From positions 186,001-250,000 of the forward strand of contig NZ_JBEYUS010000001.1 in the NCBI RefSeq assembly GCF_040643635.1: DNA of 64,000 nt, read 5' to 3'. The number at the start of each line of letters is the position of its first letter. The stretch's first letter is position 1. Source of the DNA: Saccharopolyspora_C sp040643635. Its GTDB lineage: Bacteria > Actinomycetota > Actinomycetes > Mycobacteriales > Pseudonocardiaceae. Made by a program: the position numbers and the translations under genes. Positions 53,411 through 63,403 of this stretch are shown here, piece after piece. The notes under the pieces were generated by a model that saw only the letters and a program-made list of their open reading frames with translations, ran no database searches and was not told the origin of the DNA.

Positions 53411-54979
53411 TCAGCCGAGCAGCCCGTGCAGGGCCTTGTCGACCAGCGCGGTCACCGCGGGCGCGGCCCGAGCGCGCAGGGCGGGGTGCATGCCGAGGCG
53501 GCTGCGGCGGTCGAGCACGTCGTCGGCGTCGAGGGCGCCTTCGTGCCGCACCGCCCACAGCACTTCGGCGGCGGTGAGCTCGGTGCCGGATGCGACGGGG
53601 TCGGCGAGCTCGGGGTCGAGTTCGGCGAGCGCGGCGACCCGCGCGGCTTCGGTGCCGTGGCGCGCGACGAGCCGTTGCGGCCCGTCGATCTGGTTCAGCC
53701 GCGCCCGTTCGGCGGCGCCGACCAGCGGCACCGCGGTGGTGCGAGACGGGCCCGCGGGCAGTCCGGCGGCGCGGACGGCGGTGTCGACGGCTTCGGCGGC
53801 CTGCCGCCGGTAGCCGGTGGTGCGGCCGCCGACGACGGTGACGACGCCGTCCGGCGAGGTGCGGATGGCGTGCTTGCGGAACAGGTCGGCGGAGTCCTGG
53901 CGGTTGCCCGCCGAGTCGTCGTACCGCGGGCGCAGCGCGGCGAACGAACCGAGCACGTGCTCCCGGCGCAGCGGCACGTCCAGCGCGTCGCGGACCGCGT
54001 CCAGCAGTGCGTCCACATCGGACTCGGGAACCTCGGCGGCGACCGGCCCGGTGGCGGGTTCGGCGGCCAGCCCGAGCAGCGCGGTGCCGTCGGCCTGCGG
54101 CAGCAGCGCGGTGCAGCGTCCGGATTCGGTGGGCAGCACGAGCCCGGTGGCGGTGATCCCGGCGGCGTCGGCGTCCACCACCAGGTGCGCGGCGCGGACG
54201 GTGCGCAGCCGCACCTCCGGGTCGAGTTCCGCGGCGCGCGCCCCGGTCGCGTTCACCACGGCCCGCGCGGAGAGCCGCAGCCGCTGCCCGGTGCGCTCGT
54301 CGACGGCGTCCGCGCCGTGCCGGTCCAGCGCGGTGGCGCGCACCCGGGTGAGCACGCGGGCGCCGAATCCGGCGGCGGTGCGGGCGAGCGCGACGACGAG
54401 CCGCGCGTCGTCGAGGAGCTGCCCGTCGTAGCCCAGCAGCCCACCGCGGAGCCCGTCGCCGCGCAGTCCCGGCACCAGCGCGCCCGCTTCGGCTGCGGGC
54501 ACCCGGCGCGGTGGGGGCAGCAGCGCGGACGGGGTGCGGGCGGTGCGGCGCAGCGCGTCGGCCGCGTGCATCCCGGCGGTCAGCACGGCCTCGGCGCGGC
54601 GGGTGGTGCCGTCGTGCAGCGGGATGAGCTGCGGCAGGGTGCGCACCAGGTGCGGTGCCGTGCGCGTCATGAGCACGTCGCGCCCCACCGCGTTCTCCCG
54701 GGCCAGCGCCAGGTCGCCGGGGGCGAGGCCGCGCGGTCCGCCGTGCACGGCCTCGCCGCACCAGCGGGTGGCGCCGCGGCCGAGGTCGTCGGCTTCGACC
54801 AGGGCGACCCGCAACCCGCGGGAGGCCGCGTCCAGCGCGATGCCGCTGCCGGTGACGCCGCCGCCGACCACCAGCAGGTCCAGCACGTCCTCGGCGGCCG
54901 CGGTGAGCTCGGTGGCGCGCCGCGCCGCGTTCAGCGAGGTGGCGCGCAGCGAGCCCGCGGGCAGCGGCGTGGTGCTCAT
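53411..54979 (-). CDS. glpD: Glycerol-3-phosphate dehydrogenase (FAD, aerobic)
   Basis: 522 residues from the ATG at 54979, with GGAGG close upstream; it overlaps the TetR stop as ATGA. FAD Rossmann motif LLVVGGGVTGSGIALDAASRG (about 36-56) and ATRWCGEAVHGGPRGL. The C-terminal domain carries the GRTTGYRRQAAEAVDTAV block. Oxidises glycerol-3-phosphate to DHAP and passes electrons to quinone at the membrane. Co-transcribed with the TetR gene. Confidence 0.92.
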   Translation of the reverse strand: MSTTPLPAGSLRATSLNAARRATELTAAAEDVLDLLVVGGGVTGSGIALDAASRGLRVALVEADDLGRGATRWCGEAVHGGPRGLAPGDLALARENAVGRDVLMTRTAPHLVRTLPQLIPLHDGTTRRAEAVLTAGMHAADALRRTARTPSALLPPPRRVPAAEAGALVPGLRGDGLRGGLLGYDGQLLDDARLVVALARTAAGFGARVLTRVRATALDRHGADAVDERTGQRLRLSARAVVNATGARAAELDPEVRLRTVRAAHLVVDADAAGITATGLVLPTESGRCTALLPQADGTALLGLAAEPATGPVAAEVPESDVDALLDAVRDALDVPLRREHVLGSFAALRPRYDDSAGNRQDSADLFRKHAIRTSPDGVVTVVGGRTTGYRRQAAEAVDTAVRAAGLPAGPSRTTAVPLVGAAERARLNQIDGPQRLVARHGTEAARVAALAELDPELADPVASGTELTAAEVLWAVRHEGALDADDVLDRRSRLGMHPALRARAAPAVTALVDKALHGLLG

Positions 54980-55632
54980 GGGGCCTCCGGTGCGGTCGGT
55001 CGGGGTGCGGGCCGCAGCGCCGCGTCGAGCAGTGCGCCCAGTTCGCGGTGCAGCGCGTCGGGGTCGGTGCCGGTGGTGCCCGGCCGGGCGGAGATCACGA
55101 AGGATTGCAGGAGCAGCAGCAGCGCCCTGGCCTGCACGGCGGGTTCGGCGCGGCGCACCGAACCGTCCGCGCGTCCTTCGTCGAGGTAGCCGAGCAGAAA
55201 GGCCTCCGCGGTGAGCTGGGTGCTGCCGAGCCGGTCCACGAGGTACGGCAGCAGCAGGTCGGGGTCGGTGTCGAGGATGCGGCGCAGCAGCGCCGAGCCC
55301 TGCAGTCGCGCGACGACGTCGAGCACGACGGCGACGAGCCGCTCGCGGGCGTTCCCGCCGCCCTCCTGCGCCCGGGCGCAACGCAGCACGGCGGAGAACT
55401 CGCAGGCCACCAGGGTCCCGACCAGTGCGGAGGCGTCGGGGAACCGCCGGTACAACGTCATCCGGCTGATCCGGGCGCGGCGGGCGACGTCGGTGAGGGT
55501 GGTGCGCCGCACCCCGTGCGCGAGGACGCTGTCCCGCGCGGCGCGCAGGATCGCGGTGTCCTCGACCCGGTTCGCCGCGGTCCGGGTGGGAAGGCCCGGC
55601 CAGCCCGCGGCGCTGTGACGTTGCGACGCCAT
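54976..55632 (-). CDS. TetR-family regulator upstream of glpD
   Basis: 218 residues from the ATG at 55632. HTH at about 28-70: ILRAARDSVLAHGVRRTTLTDVARRARISRMTLYRRFPD. The C-terminal domain is ligand-binding-like. It overlaps glpD by four bases (ATGA) and is divergent from the flavoprotein gene, so it probably controls both. TACAGT (complement of 55640-55645) is placed for a leaderless transcript starting at the ATG. Confidence 0.88.
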   Translation of the reverse strand: MASQRHSAAGWPGLPTRTAANRVEDTAILRAARDSVLAHGVRRTTLTDVARRARISRMTLYRRFPDASALVGTLVACEFSAVLRCARAQEGGGNARERLVAVVLDVVARLQGSALLRRILDTDPDLLLPYLVDRLGSTQLTAEAFLLGYLDEGRADGSVRRAEPAVQARALLLLLQSFVISARPGTTGTDPDALHRELGALLDAALRPAPRPTAPEAP

Positions 55633-55648
55633 GTGTAACACTGTACTG
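55633..55648. promoter_or_regulatory. Compact divergent control region between TetR and flavoprotein genes
   Basis: The 16 bases between the TetR ATG and the GTG at 55649 contain GTGT-A-ACAC (55633-55641) followed by TGTAC. With so little room, both transcripts are probably leaderless, and a repressor bound here would block both. No -35 is convincing on either strand. Confidence 0.35.
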
Positions 55649-57307
55649 GTGAGCGAGTTGATCGACCACACCCTGCGCGGTGGCTGGACGCCCTCCGGGG
55701 CCGGTGCCGCACCGCTGCCCACCCATGCGCTGCGCTGGCTGTCCGGGCGCCTCGGCCTCGACGGCGCCAGCACGCCCGCCGCGCCCCCTTCGCTTCTGGA
55801 GGTGCCGGACGGCGCGCTGCCCGCGGAGGCCCGGGCGGAGCTCGTGGAGCTGCTCGGCGAGCACCAGGTGCAGACCGGCGCGACCGCGCGGCTGGGACGA
55901 GCGGGCGGCCTGTCCTACAGCGATCTGCTGCGCCGCCGCGACGGTGTCGACCTGGCCGTGCCGGACGCGGTGCTGCTGCCGGCCGATCCGGAGCAGGTGC
56001 AGCGGGTGCTGGAGCTGTGCGTGCGCCACGACGTGGCGGTGGTGCCCTTCGGCGGCGGGACCTCGGTGGTCGGCGGGGTGACCGCGCTGCGCGGGGCGAA
56101 GCGGGCCGTGGTGGCGCTGGACCTGGCCCGGCTGGACCGGCTGGTGTCGGTCGACCCGGTGTCGCGGATCGCGGTGCTGCAGGCCGGGGTGCGGGCGCCG
56201 GAGGCGGAGTCGCTGCTGGCCGCGCACGGGTTCACCCTGGGCCACTTCCCGCAGTCCTTCGAGCGCGCCACGATCGGCGGGTTCGCGGCGACCCGCTCCG
56301 CCGGTCAGGCCTCCGCCGGGTACGGGCGGTTCGCGGACATGGTCGAGGGCGTGCGGGTGGCGACGCCGGTGGGGGAGTGGCGGCTCGGCGCCGCGCCCGC
56401 TTCGGCCGCGGGCCCGGATCTGCGCCAGCTCGCCATCGGCGGGGAGGGCGCGCTGGGCGTGATCACCGAGGTGGCGGTGCGGGTGCGCCCGAAGCCCACC
56501 GAGATGCGCTACGAGGCGCTGGTGCTGGACGGCTGGCAGGCGGCCGCGGACGCGGTGCGCTCGCTGGCGCAGCAGCGGGTCCTCGCCGACGTCACCCGGC
56601 TGTCCGATGTGGACGAGACGGCGGTGCAGCTGGAGCTCTCCGGCGGCGTGAAGTCCCGGGCGCTGCGCACCTTGCTGCTGGGCAGCCGGATCGACGAGCC
56701 GTGCCTGCTGGTGCTGGGCTGGGAGGCGGCGTCGGCGGCGGAGCTCAAGCAGCGCCGCGGGGCGACGCTGCGGGCGCTGCACGGGTTCCGCTCGCTGCGG
56801 CTGGGGCCGCGCGGCGGGGAGGCCTGGCACGCGGCCAGGTTCGCGGGCCCGCGGCAGCGGGACGCGCTGCTCGACGTGGGCGTGTGCGTGGAGACGCTGG
56901 AGACGGCGACCTGCTGGTCGAGGCTGAGCGAGCTGCGGTCCGCGGTGCGGGCGGCGCTGGTGCGCGAGCTGGACCGGGACGGGCAGCCGCCGATCGTGAT
57001 GTGCCACCTGTCGCACGCCTACGAGACGGGCGCCTCGCTGTACTTCACGGTGCTGGCGGCGCGCGGCGCGGACCCGATCGACCAGTGGCGGCGCGCGAAG
57101 GAGGCCGCCACCGGTGCCATCACCGAGCGGGTGCCGGGCCACGCGCTGGGGCGCGGGACGCTCACCCACCACCACGCGGTGGGCACCGACCACCTGCCGT
57201 GGCTGGAGGCCGAGATCGGCGGCATCGGCACCTCGGTGCTCGCCGCGGTCAAGCAGGCCGTGGACCCCACCGGAATCCTGAACCCCGGCAAGCTCGTCGG
57301 CCGGTGA
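55649..57307 (+). CDS. FAD-binding oxidase, alkyldihydroxyacetonephosphate-synthase-like
   Basis: 552 residues from the GTG at 55649; the frame is open six codons earlier to an ATG overlapping the TetR start. PCMH-type FAD domain with VPFGGGTSVVGGV (about 135-147), then PQSFERATIGGFAATRSAGQ and AIGGEGALGVITEVAVRVRPKP. A late GTLTHHHAVGTDH matches the His-rich motif of alkyl-DHAP synthases. The adjacent glpD makes DHAP, so an ether-lipid or glycerolipid role is plausible. Reaction unproven. Confidence 0.85.
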   Translation: MSELIDHTLRGGWTPSGAGAAPLPTHALRWLSGRLGLDGASTPAAPPSLLEVPDGALPAEARAELVELLGEHQVQTGATARLGRAGGLSYSDLLRRRDGVDLAVPDAVLLPADPEQVQRVLELCVRHDVAVVPFGGGTSVVGGVTALRGAKRAVVALDLARLDRLVSVDPVSRIAVLQAGVRAPEAESLLAAHGFTLGHFPQSFERATIGGFAATRSAGQASAGYGRFADMVEGVRVATPVGEWRLGAAPASAAGPDLRQLAIGGEGALGVITEVAVRVRPKPTEMRYEALVLDGWQAAADAVRSLAQQRVLADVTRLSDVDETAVQLELSGGVKSRALRTLLLGSRIDEPCLLVLGWEAASAAELKQRRGATLRALHGFRSLRLGPRGGEAWHAARFAGPRQRDALLDVGVCVETLETATCWSRLSELRSAVRAALVRELDRDGQPPIVMCHLSHAYETGASLYFTVLAARGADPIDQWRRAKEAATGAITERVPGHALGRGTLTHHHAVGTDHLPWLEAEIGGIGTSVLAAVKQAVDPTGILNPGKLVGR

Positions 57308-57322
57308 CCGCCCGCCGCCGGG

Positions 57323-58270
57323 TCACGGGTGCAGGGTGAGCCTGCCGAAGACCGGGGTGGCTTCGAGGCGTTCGTGGGCGCGGTGGGCATCGGCGAGGGG
57401 GAACCGCTCGTCGACGATGCCGCGCAGCTCGCCGGTGGTGGCCGGTGCGAACAGCTCGGCCGCCGCGGCCGCCAGCTCCGCGGCGCCGAGCGAGTTGAGG
57501 CTGAGCGCGATCAGCGTCGGCGAGCGGTGGAACCCGGTCATGATCGCGTCGAAGGCGTCCGCCGACGGCGCGCCACCGGCGCCACCGCACAGCACGTACC
57601 GGCCGTTGGCCCGCAGCCTGCCGAGGTGGTGGCCGAGTTCGGGCCCGGCGACGGTGTCGACGACGACGTCGTAGGCGTCCGCCGACTCCCGAGCGGTGGC
57701 GCGGTCCTGGACGTGCGCGGCGCCGAGTTCGCGGAGCCGCGCGCCGCGTTCGGCGGAGGACGTGACGGCGGTGACCTCGGAGCCGGCGGCGGCGGCGAGC
57801 TGCACGGCGTGCACGCCGATTCCGCCGCCCGCGCCCCGGACCAGCACCCGTTCCCCGGCCTGCACGCCCGCTCGCCGCAGCCCGGTGCGGGCGACGAGCG
57901 CGTTCACCCCGAGCGCGACGGCGGTCTCCGCGTCGACGCCCGTCGGCAGCGGGACCACACCGGCCAGGTCGGCGACGACCTGCTCGGCGTAGGCACCGCG
58001 CCAGGTGAGGGCGTAGACGCGCCGCCCGGTCCAGGCCGGGTCCACGTCGTCGCCGGTGGCGGTGACGGTGCCCGCGGCTTCGAGGCCGGGGACGAATCCG
58101 GGTTCGGCGAGCGGCGCGTAGTCGCCCGCGCGGGCCATCACGTCGACGTAGCCGACGCCGGCGGATTCGACCGCGATGAGCACCTGGCCCGGCCCTGGTG
58201 CGGGGACGGGGAGCTCCGCGGCCCGGAGCACGTCTGGTCCGCCGAACGTCGGCACGGTGATCGCGAGCAT
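57323..58270 (-). CDS. Quinone-oxidoreductase-like MDR protein
   Basis: 315 residues, ATG with AGGAGG 4 bases upstream. GroES-like domain with ESAGVGYVDVMARAG and FVPGLEAAGTV, and an NADPH loop VRGAGGGIGVHAVQLAAAAG (about 145-165). No structural zinc cysteines. Convergent with the flavoprotein gene, 15 bases apart. A 15-base palindrome sits 30 bases upstream of its start. Substrate unknown. Confidence 0.87.
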   Translation of the reverse strand: MLAITVPTFGGPDVLRAAELPVPAPGPGQVLIAVESAGVGYVDVMARAGDYAPLAEPGFVPGLEAAGTVTATGDDVDPAWTGRRVYALTWRGAYAEQVVADLAGVVPLPTGVDAETAVALGVNALVARTGLRRAGVQAGERVLVRGAGGGIGVHAVQLAAAAGSEVTAVTSSAERGARLRELGAAHVQDRATARESADAYDVVVDTVAGPELGHHLGRLRANGRYVLCGGAGGAPSADAFDAIMTGFHRSPTLIALSLNSLGAAELAAAAAELFAPATTGELRGIVDERFPLADAHRAHERLEATPVFGRLTLHP

Positions 58271-58299
58271 GACGCCTCCTGGTTTGCCACCGACTGATG

Positions 58300-58314
58300 T
58301 GCCACTGAGTGGCA
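58300..58314. promoter_or_regulatory. Palindromic operator candidate
   Basis: TGCCACT-G-AGTGGCA is a perfect palindrome with a one-base centre, 30 bases upstream of the oxidoreductase start; a further GTGGCA half-site follows at about 58326-58331. TAGCCT (complement of 58318-58323) may be the -10. The regulator is not evident in the window. Confidence 0.45.
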
Positions 58315-58331
58315 TCAGGCTATCAGTGGCA

Positions 58332-58617
58332 GAAGAGGGGTCCGTCCCGACGGCTCGCGGCGCACCGCCTGCTCCTGCCCTGGACGTGCACGGCGGGCGG
58401 GTCGTTCTTCCCGTCGGCGGCGAAGCCGCTGCGCGGCGGCGATGCTGCGCGGCGACGACGCGTGCGGCGGGAGCGCCGGCGGGAGCACCGGCGGGTTCTC
58501 GGCGGCCCCCTCGCGAGGGCGGCGACGTCTCCGGCGGCGGGGCCACCGGTGGCATCGATCCCGCGGCGAGGGGGCCGCCGAGGTCCCGCGGCACGACCCG
58601 TCCGCGGGCGGAGCCGA
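58332..58617. other. Spacer between two MDR genes with a wide inverted repeat
   Basis: No convincing gene. GGCGGCCCCCTCGC (58501-58514) and GCGAGGGGGCCGCC (58566-58579) are perfectly complementary over 14 bases, 51 bases apart, just downstream of the leftward oxidoreductase at 58618; it may be a terminator with a long loop. Confidence 0.45.
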
Positions 58618-59637
<1,020 letters not shown>

Positions 59638-59653
59638 GCTGGCCTCCATATAT

Positions 59654-59668
59654 ACGAAACTGGTTCGT
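59654..59668. promoter_or_regulatory. Operator candidate in the CurA-like gene promoter
   Basis: ACGAA-ACTGG-TTCGT, a palindrome with 5-bp arms just upstream of TATATA (complement of 59648-59653), i.e. within the core promoter. Related to the palindrome at 59807-59821 (shared pattern CGAA-C-GGTTCG). Suggests repression by a TetR- or MarR-type protein not seen here. Confidence 0.5.
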
Positions 59669-59806
59669 GTCGGAAATAGTGCGCACTGAGGGTGCACTCA
59701 TGGTGGGGCGGCGGTGCCGCGCGTGCGCGCCGACGACGCCCCGCTGGGAGGAACCCCGCTCCGAGGTGGACCTATTCCTGCCGCGGCAGTGGTATCGCTA
59801 ACGAAA

Positions 59807-59821
59807 TCGAACCAGGTTCGA
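59807..59821. promoter_or_regulatory. Second related palindrome
   Basis: TCGAACC-A-GGTTCGA is a perfect palindrome with a one-base centre, 150 bases from the operator-like site at 59654. CTGCCGCGGCAG (59779-59790) is another perfect palindrome nearby. No gene occupies 59650-59836. Confidence 0.45.
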
Positions 59822-59836
59822 AGAACCTTGGCAACA

Positions 59837-60223
59837 TCATTCCGGCGGCGTCCCGCGGCGCCGCGACGGCGACCAGCGGGACTTCTCCAACGAGCGCCGG
59901 AGCACCAGGTACGCCGACTGCACCGAGGCGATCAAGTCCGCCGCGCGGCCCGGCGCCACCCGGTGGTCCGGGTGCGGCATCGGCGTCACCCGCATCCAGC
60001 GCTCGTCCCACAGCGCCTCCATCGCGTGCTTCCAGCGCAGCTCCACGCCCGCCACGACCTCCTCGCGGGCCTCCTCCGCCGCCGCGATCCGCTGCCCGGC
60101 GACCGCCACCTCCTGCGCCAGCCGGGCCGACTTCTCCCGCTCGTGCTCGCGCATCCGCTCCGCCGCGCCGGTCGCCGTCGCGATGATCTCCTTGTAGCGG
60201 GCCGAAGCCGGGACCTCGCTCAT
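59837..60223 (-). CDS. Coiled-coil protein coupled to the FtsK-like ATPase
   Basis: 128 residues; the ATG overlaps the ATPase stop (ATGA). Long helix (ARYKEIIATATGAAERMREHEREKSARLAQEVAVAGQRIAAAEEAREEVVAGVELRWKHAMEALWDERW in consecutive heptads), then VTPMPHPDHRVAPGRAADLIASVQSAYLVLRRSL. I do not recognise the family. Last gene of the ATPase operon. Confidence 0.8.
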   Translation of the reverse strand: MSEVPASARYKEIIATATGAAERMREHEREKSARLAQEVAVAGQRIAAAEEAREEVVAGVELRWKHAMEALWDERWMRVTPMPHPDHRVAPGRAADLIASVQSAYLVLRRSLEKSRWSPSRRRGTPPE

Positions 60224-63027
60224 TCCGCGTCCTCCTCCGGGGCATCCGCGGCCAGCGCGCCCGCCAGGTCGAACGGCAGCACCACCTCGGGCTGGGAGTG
60301 CACCGAGCGGTCGAAGAACAGGCCGCGCCGCGCCCGCGGCGACCAGTGCACCAGCTGCCCGGCGGCGAAGCTCGACAACTCCTGGCCGTGCACGTCGAAC
60401 GCCACCCAGGCGCCGATCTCGTCCACCGGACCCATCAGCGTCGTCTTCACCCGCTGCGCGCTGCGCCACCAGCCCAGCACGTGCACCCGCTGCTCCGGAC
60501 CCTGCTTGAGCAGCTTGCGCAGGTGGTCGAGGCCGCTGGTGAAGTCGGCGTTCTTCTTCTCCATCGCGGAGTGCGCGGCGTCGACGCCGAAGAAGAGGAC
60601 GTACTCCGGGGCGGCGGCGTTCTCGATGGAACCGGAACGCTCATCGATCTTGCGGGCGAACTCACCGACGACCTCCACGGCCGCGTCCACGCCGTGTCGC
60701 ACGTCCACCTGCTGGTCGAGAGCATTGAGCTTGTCCTTGAGCTGCTCGACGTCCGGCGCGACCTCCTCGACCAGGCCCAGCAGCGTGAACCGGGCTCGAC
60801 CGGGCTCGTGCTGCCGCGCCAGCGACAACGCCGCCGCCCCCAGCACGCTCACCGCGTCCACCCGCACCGATCCGATCACCGCCAGGTTCCGGCCCGGCGA
60901 GCGCTCCATCCGCATCGCCGCCGCCGTGCCGTTCACGTCGATGACCTGCCCGAGCAGCGCGACCGGCGACTCCTCGACCGTCGTCAGCCCGGTGAAGTCC
61001 GGCAGCTCGGACAGCGCGGGCAGCAGCGACCCGTCGAACAACCGCGGCGGTGCCGCACCCTCCTGCCGCCGCTCCCACAACCGGCGCTGCAGCTCGTCGA
61101 AGGTGCCCTTCGCGGTGGCGTCCGGGATGCGCGCGACCTCGTTGCCGTGCTTGACGCCCGACTCGTGGTTGATCACCGCGTGCCAGCGGGGCAGCGCGAG
61201 CGCCGCCTCGTTCTGGTCCGCCAGCACCCGGCGCGCCTTCGGCAGCGCGATCCGCAGGATGAACTGCTCGAAGATCGCCGGCTTGCCCCAGAACGCCTCG
61301 ATGCCCGACACGTCCTGGCTGGCCAGCACCAGGTGGATGCCCTGCGAGCGGCCGCGCCGCGCCACGTCCTCCAGCAGCGAGGTGGCCTGCGCGGACACCG
61401 TGTCCCGCTCGGCGAACAGGTACTGGAACTCGTCGATCACCGCCACGATCCGCGGCCAGCGCCCGGACGGGTTCTCCGCCCGCAGCTCCTCCAGCTTGGT
61501 GACCTCGTGCTGCTTCGCCGCGTCCGCGCGGCGGCGCATCTCGGTCGCCAGGAACCGCAGCAGCGCCAAGCCGAACTCGCGGTCCTCGTTCACGTTCACG
61601 CCGACCAGCTGCGCGTGCGGCAGCCAGGTCGGGTCGCGGCGGCCCGGGGTGAACTGCGCGAACGACACGCCCTCCTTGAAGTCCAGGAGGTACAGCTCCA
61701 GCTCGTCCGGCGAGTACCGGGCCACCATGCCGCCGAGCATCGAGTACAGGAAGTTCGTCTTGCCGGACCCGCTCGGGCCGCCGATCAGCGTGTGCGGGCT
61801 CGCGTCACCGAGCGTCACCTTCACCGGCTCGCCCTCGTGGAAGCCCGCCGGGGCCTGCAACCCGGATGCGGAGCGCTGCACCCACAGCGTCTCCGGCACC
61901 AGGTCCGCGAAGGTGCGCACCCGCGAGCGGCGCGTCACGAACTCGGTGGCGATCGCCGAGCAGGCCTTCGTCACCAGCTCCCGCGACGGCGGGGCGTCCA
62001 GCCGCACCACCGCCTCCGGGCCGGTCATGCTGGTGCGCGCGTCCTCGGCGTGCAGCGTCACCGACTCGACGGAGCTGTTCACCGTCATCGGCAGGTCCGC
62101 CACGATCAGCTGGATGCCACAGGCCAGGCCGTTGCGCGCGACCCGCTGCAACTGCTGCTGCTGTTCCTCGCGCAGCGGTTCGCCGTCGCCGAACAGCACC
62201 GCGATCCGCCACGGCTCGTCCCGCTGCCCGGTGTCCTCCGCCAGCGCGCGCAGCGAGATGTGCCCGCCGTTGAGCGCGCTGGTGTGGATCCGGCGGATGT
62301 GGTCGGACAGCTCCTCCAGCATCTCGCCGAGCCGCGTCGGATCGTGCGCGGTGAGCAGCCCCGCGTTCGTCAGCGGGTACAGGCCCGGCAGCGTCCCGGT
62401 CAGCTGCGCCACGTCCCACACGTGCACCCGGACCAGGCCGGGCTTGTAGTGGCTGAGCATCCGCAGCACCAGGTTCTGCACCAGCGCTTCGCGGGCTTCC
62501 AGGCTCTGCCGGTTCGAGGTGATCCGCAGGTGCGCCTCGTCGATCATCGGCACCGCCACCGGGAACGGGCGCGGATCGGGGGAGCCGGGCACGTGGCCGG
62601 AGCCGATGTGCCACAGCTGCGGCGGCAGCGAGCTCGCCTCGGCGGTGCCCGGCTCGCCGAGCCAGTCCTGCCAGGGGCGTCCAGCGGTGCCCGGGGCGGC
62701 CTCGGCGACCAGCGCCGCCAGCCGGTCCGGGCCGTACCCGCTCCACTCGGTGAAGATCTGCTCGCGCTCGGAGCGGGCCTCCTGCATCGCGCCGTCGAAC
62801 GCGAGGTCGCGGGCCTCGCAGACCAGGGACGGCTCGCGCTCCACCCGGGACAGGCCGACCGCGGCGATGCGCTGGGCGAACTCCCGCTGGGCGTAGGAGG
62901 CCCGGACCCGTTCGAGTTCGTTCTCGGCGGCGCCGAGAGCGGTCGCGACGGTACTGCGCAGGTGCCCGAAAGCCGTCTCGATGCTGCTACGCCGCTCGTT
63001 GCGTTTGCGCACACCCCACCTCGGCAC
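60220..63027 (-). CDS. FtsK/SpoIIIE-type ATPase with flanking degenerate ATPase folds
   Basis: 935 residues, GTG at 63027 (a GTG at 63012 is possible). Residues 1-130 are coiled coil. A RecA-like domain without P-loop lies at about 150-350. The active FtsK domain has Walker A GGPSGSGKT (about 411-419), LLDFKEGVSF, Walker B IVAVIDEFQYLF (about 527) and LASQDVSG. A third fold near 712 reads IGSVRVDA where a P-loop would be. Tandem folds recall EccC of T7SS, but no transmembrane segments are visible. Linked small helical proteins could be substrates or partners. TTGACC-15-TAGTTT on the minus strand (63049-63075) may be the promoter. Confidence 0.85.
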   Translation of the reverse strand: MPRWGVRKRNERRSSIETAFGHLRSTVATALGAAENELERVRASYAQREFAQRIAAVGLSRVEREPSLVCEARDLAFDGAMQEARSEREQIFTEWSGYGPDRLAALVAEAAPGTAGRPWQDWLGEPGTAEASSLPPQLWHIGSGHVPGSPDPRPFPVAVPMIDEAHLRITSNRQSLEAREALVQNLVLRMLSHYKPGLVRVHVWDVAQLTGTLPGLYPLTNAGLLTAHDPTRLGEMLEELSDHIRRIHTSALNGGHISLRALAEDTGQRDEPWRIAVLFGDGEPLREEQQQQLQRVARNGLACGIQLIVADLPMTVNSSVESVTLHAEDARTSMTGPEAVVRLDAPPSRELVTKACSAIATEFVTRRSRVRTFADLVPETLWVQRSASGLQAPAGFHEGEPVKVTLGDASPHTLIGGPSGSGKTNFLYSMLGGMVARYSPDELELYLLDFKEGVSFAQFTPGRRDPTWLPHAQLVGVNVNEDREFGLALLRFLATEMRRRADAAKQHEVTKLEELRAENPSGRWPRIVAVIDEFQYLFAERDTVSAQATSLLEDVARRGRSQGIHLVLASQDVSGIEAFWGKPAIFEQFILRIALPKARRVLADQNEAALALPRWHAVINHESGVKHGNEVARIPDATAKGTFDELQRRLWERRQEGAAPPRLFDGSLLPALSELPDFTGLTTVEESPVALLGQVIDVNGTAAAMRMERSPGRNLAVIGSVRVDAVSVLGAAALSLARQHEPGRARFTLLGLVEEVAPDVEQLKDKLNALDQQVDVRHGVDAAVEVVGEFARKIDERSGSIENAAAPEYVLFFGVDAAHSAMEKKNADFTSGLDHLRKLLKQGPEQRVHVLGWWRSAQRVKTTLMGPVDEIGAWVAFDVHGQELSSFAAGQLVHWSPRARRGLFFDRSVHSQPEVVLPFDLAGALAADAPEEDAE

Positions 63028-63150
63028 CTGGTGTTACAGACCGTGAGGAAACTACCACTCGGAATGTGTGGTCAACGGCGCGCGGTGGCGCGGGACACCG
63101 CATCCCGCCCCCGCGGCGACCGGCCGGGGGCGGCCCGCTCGGCAGCCGGC

Positions 63151-63402
63151 TCACAGCCGCATCGCGAACGCGCGCAACGCCTCGACCACGTGCGTGATCG
63201 ACTCCAGCGTGCGTTCCAGCCCGTCGTCGGCGCGGCGCAGGTCCGGGGGCACCACCGTCTCCGGGTTGTCCGGATCCAGCCGGGCCAGCGCCGCCTGCGT
63301 CTCCGACAGCGAACGCCTGCCCGTGGACAGCTGCCGCCGCGCCTCGTCCAGCTTCGCCTCGGTGGCGCGCACCGCGGCGAGCAGTTCGGTCAGCGACGAC
63401 AC
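63151..63402 (-). CDS. Small helical protein in the FtsK-like operon
   Basis: 83 residues, GTG start one base after the preceding gene's stop. Two helices separated by a Pro/Asp loop: MSSLTELLAAVRATEAKLDEARRQL and RADDGLERTLESITHVVEALRAF. Size and form resemble WXG100-like partners without the WXG. Function unknown. Confidence 0.75.
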   Translation of the reverse strand: MSSLTELLAAVRATEAKLDEARRQLSTGRRSLSETQAALARLDPDNPETVVPPDLRRADDGLERTLESITHVVEALRAFAMRL

Positions 63403-63403
63403 G

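Noticed and set aside
54980..57193. Extension of the glpD frame leftward-strand up to 57193
   Set aside because: It would cover the TetR and flavoprotein genes; the ATG at 54979 with GGAGG and the family N-terminus give the correct length.
59807..59821. LexA box reading of TCGAACCAGGTTCGA
   Set aside because: The half-sites are separated by three bases, not four, so it does not fit the actinobacterial SOS box; better grouped with the palindrome at 59654.
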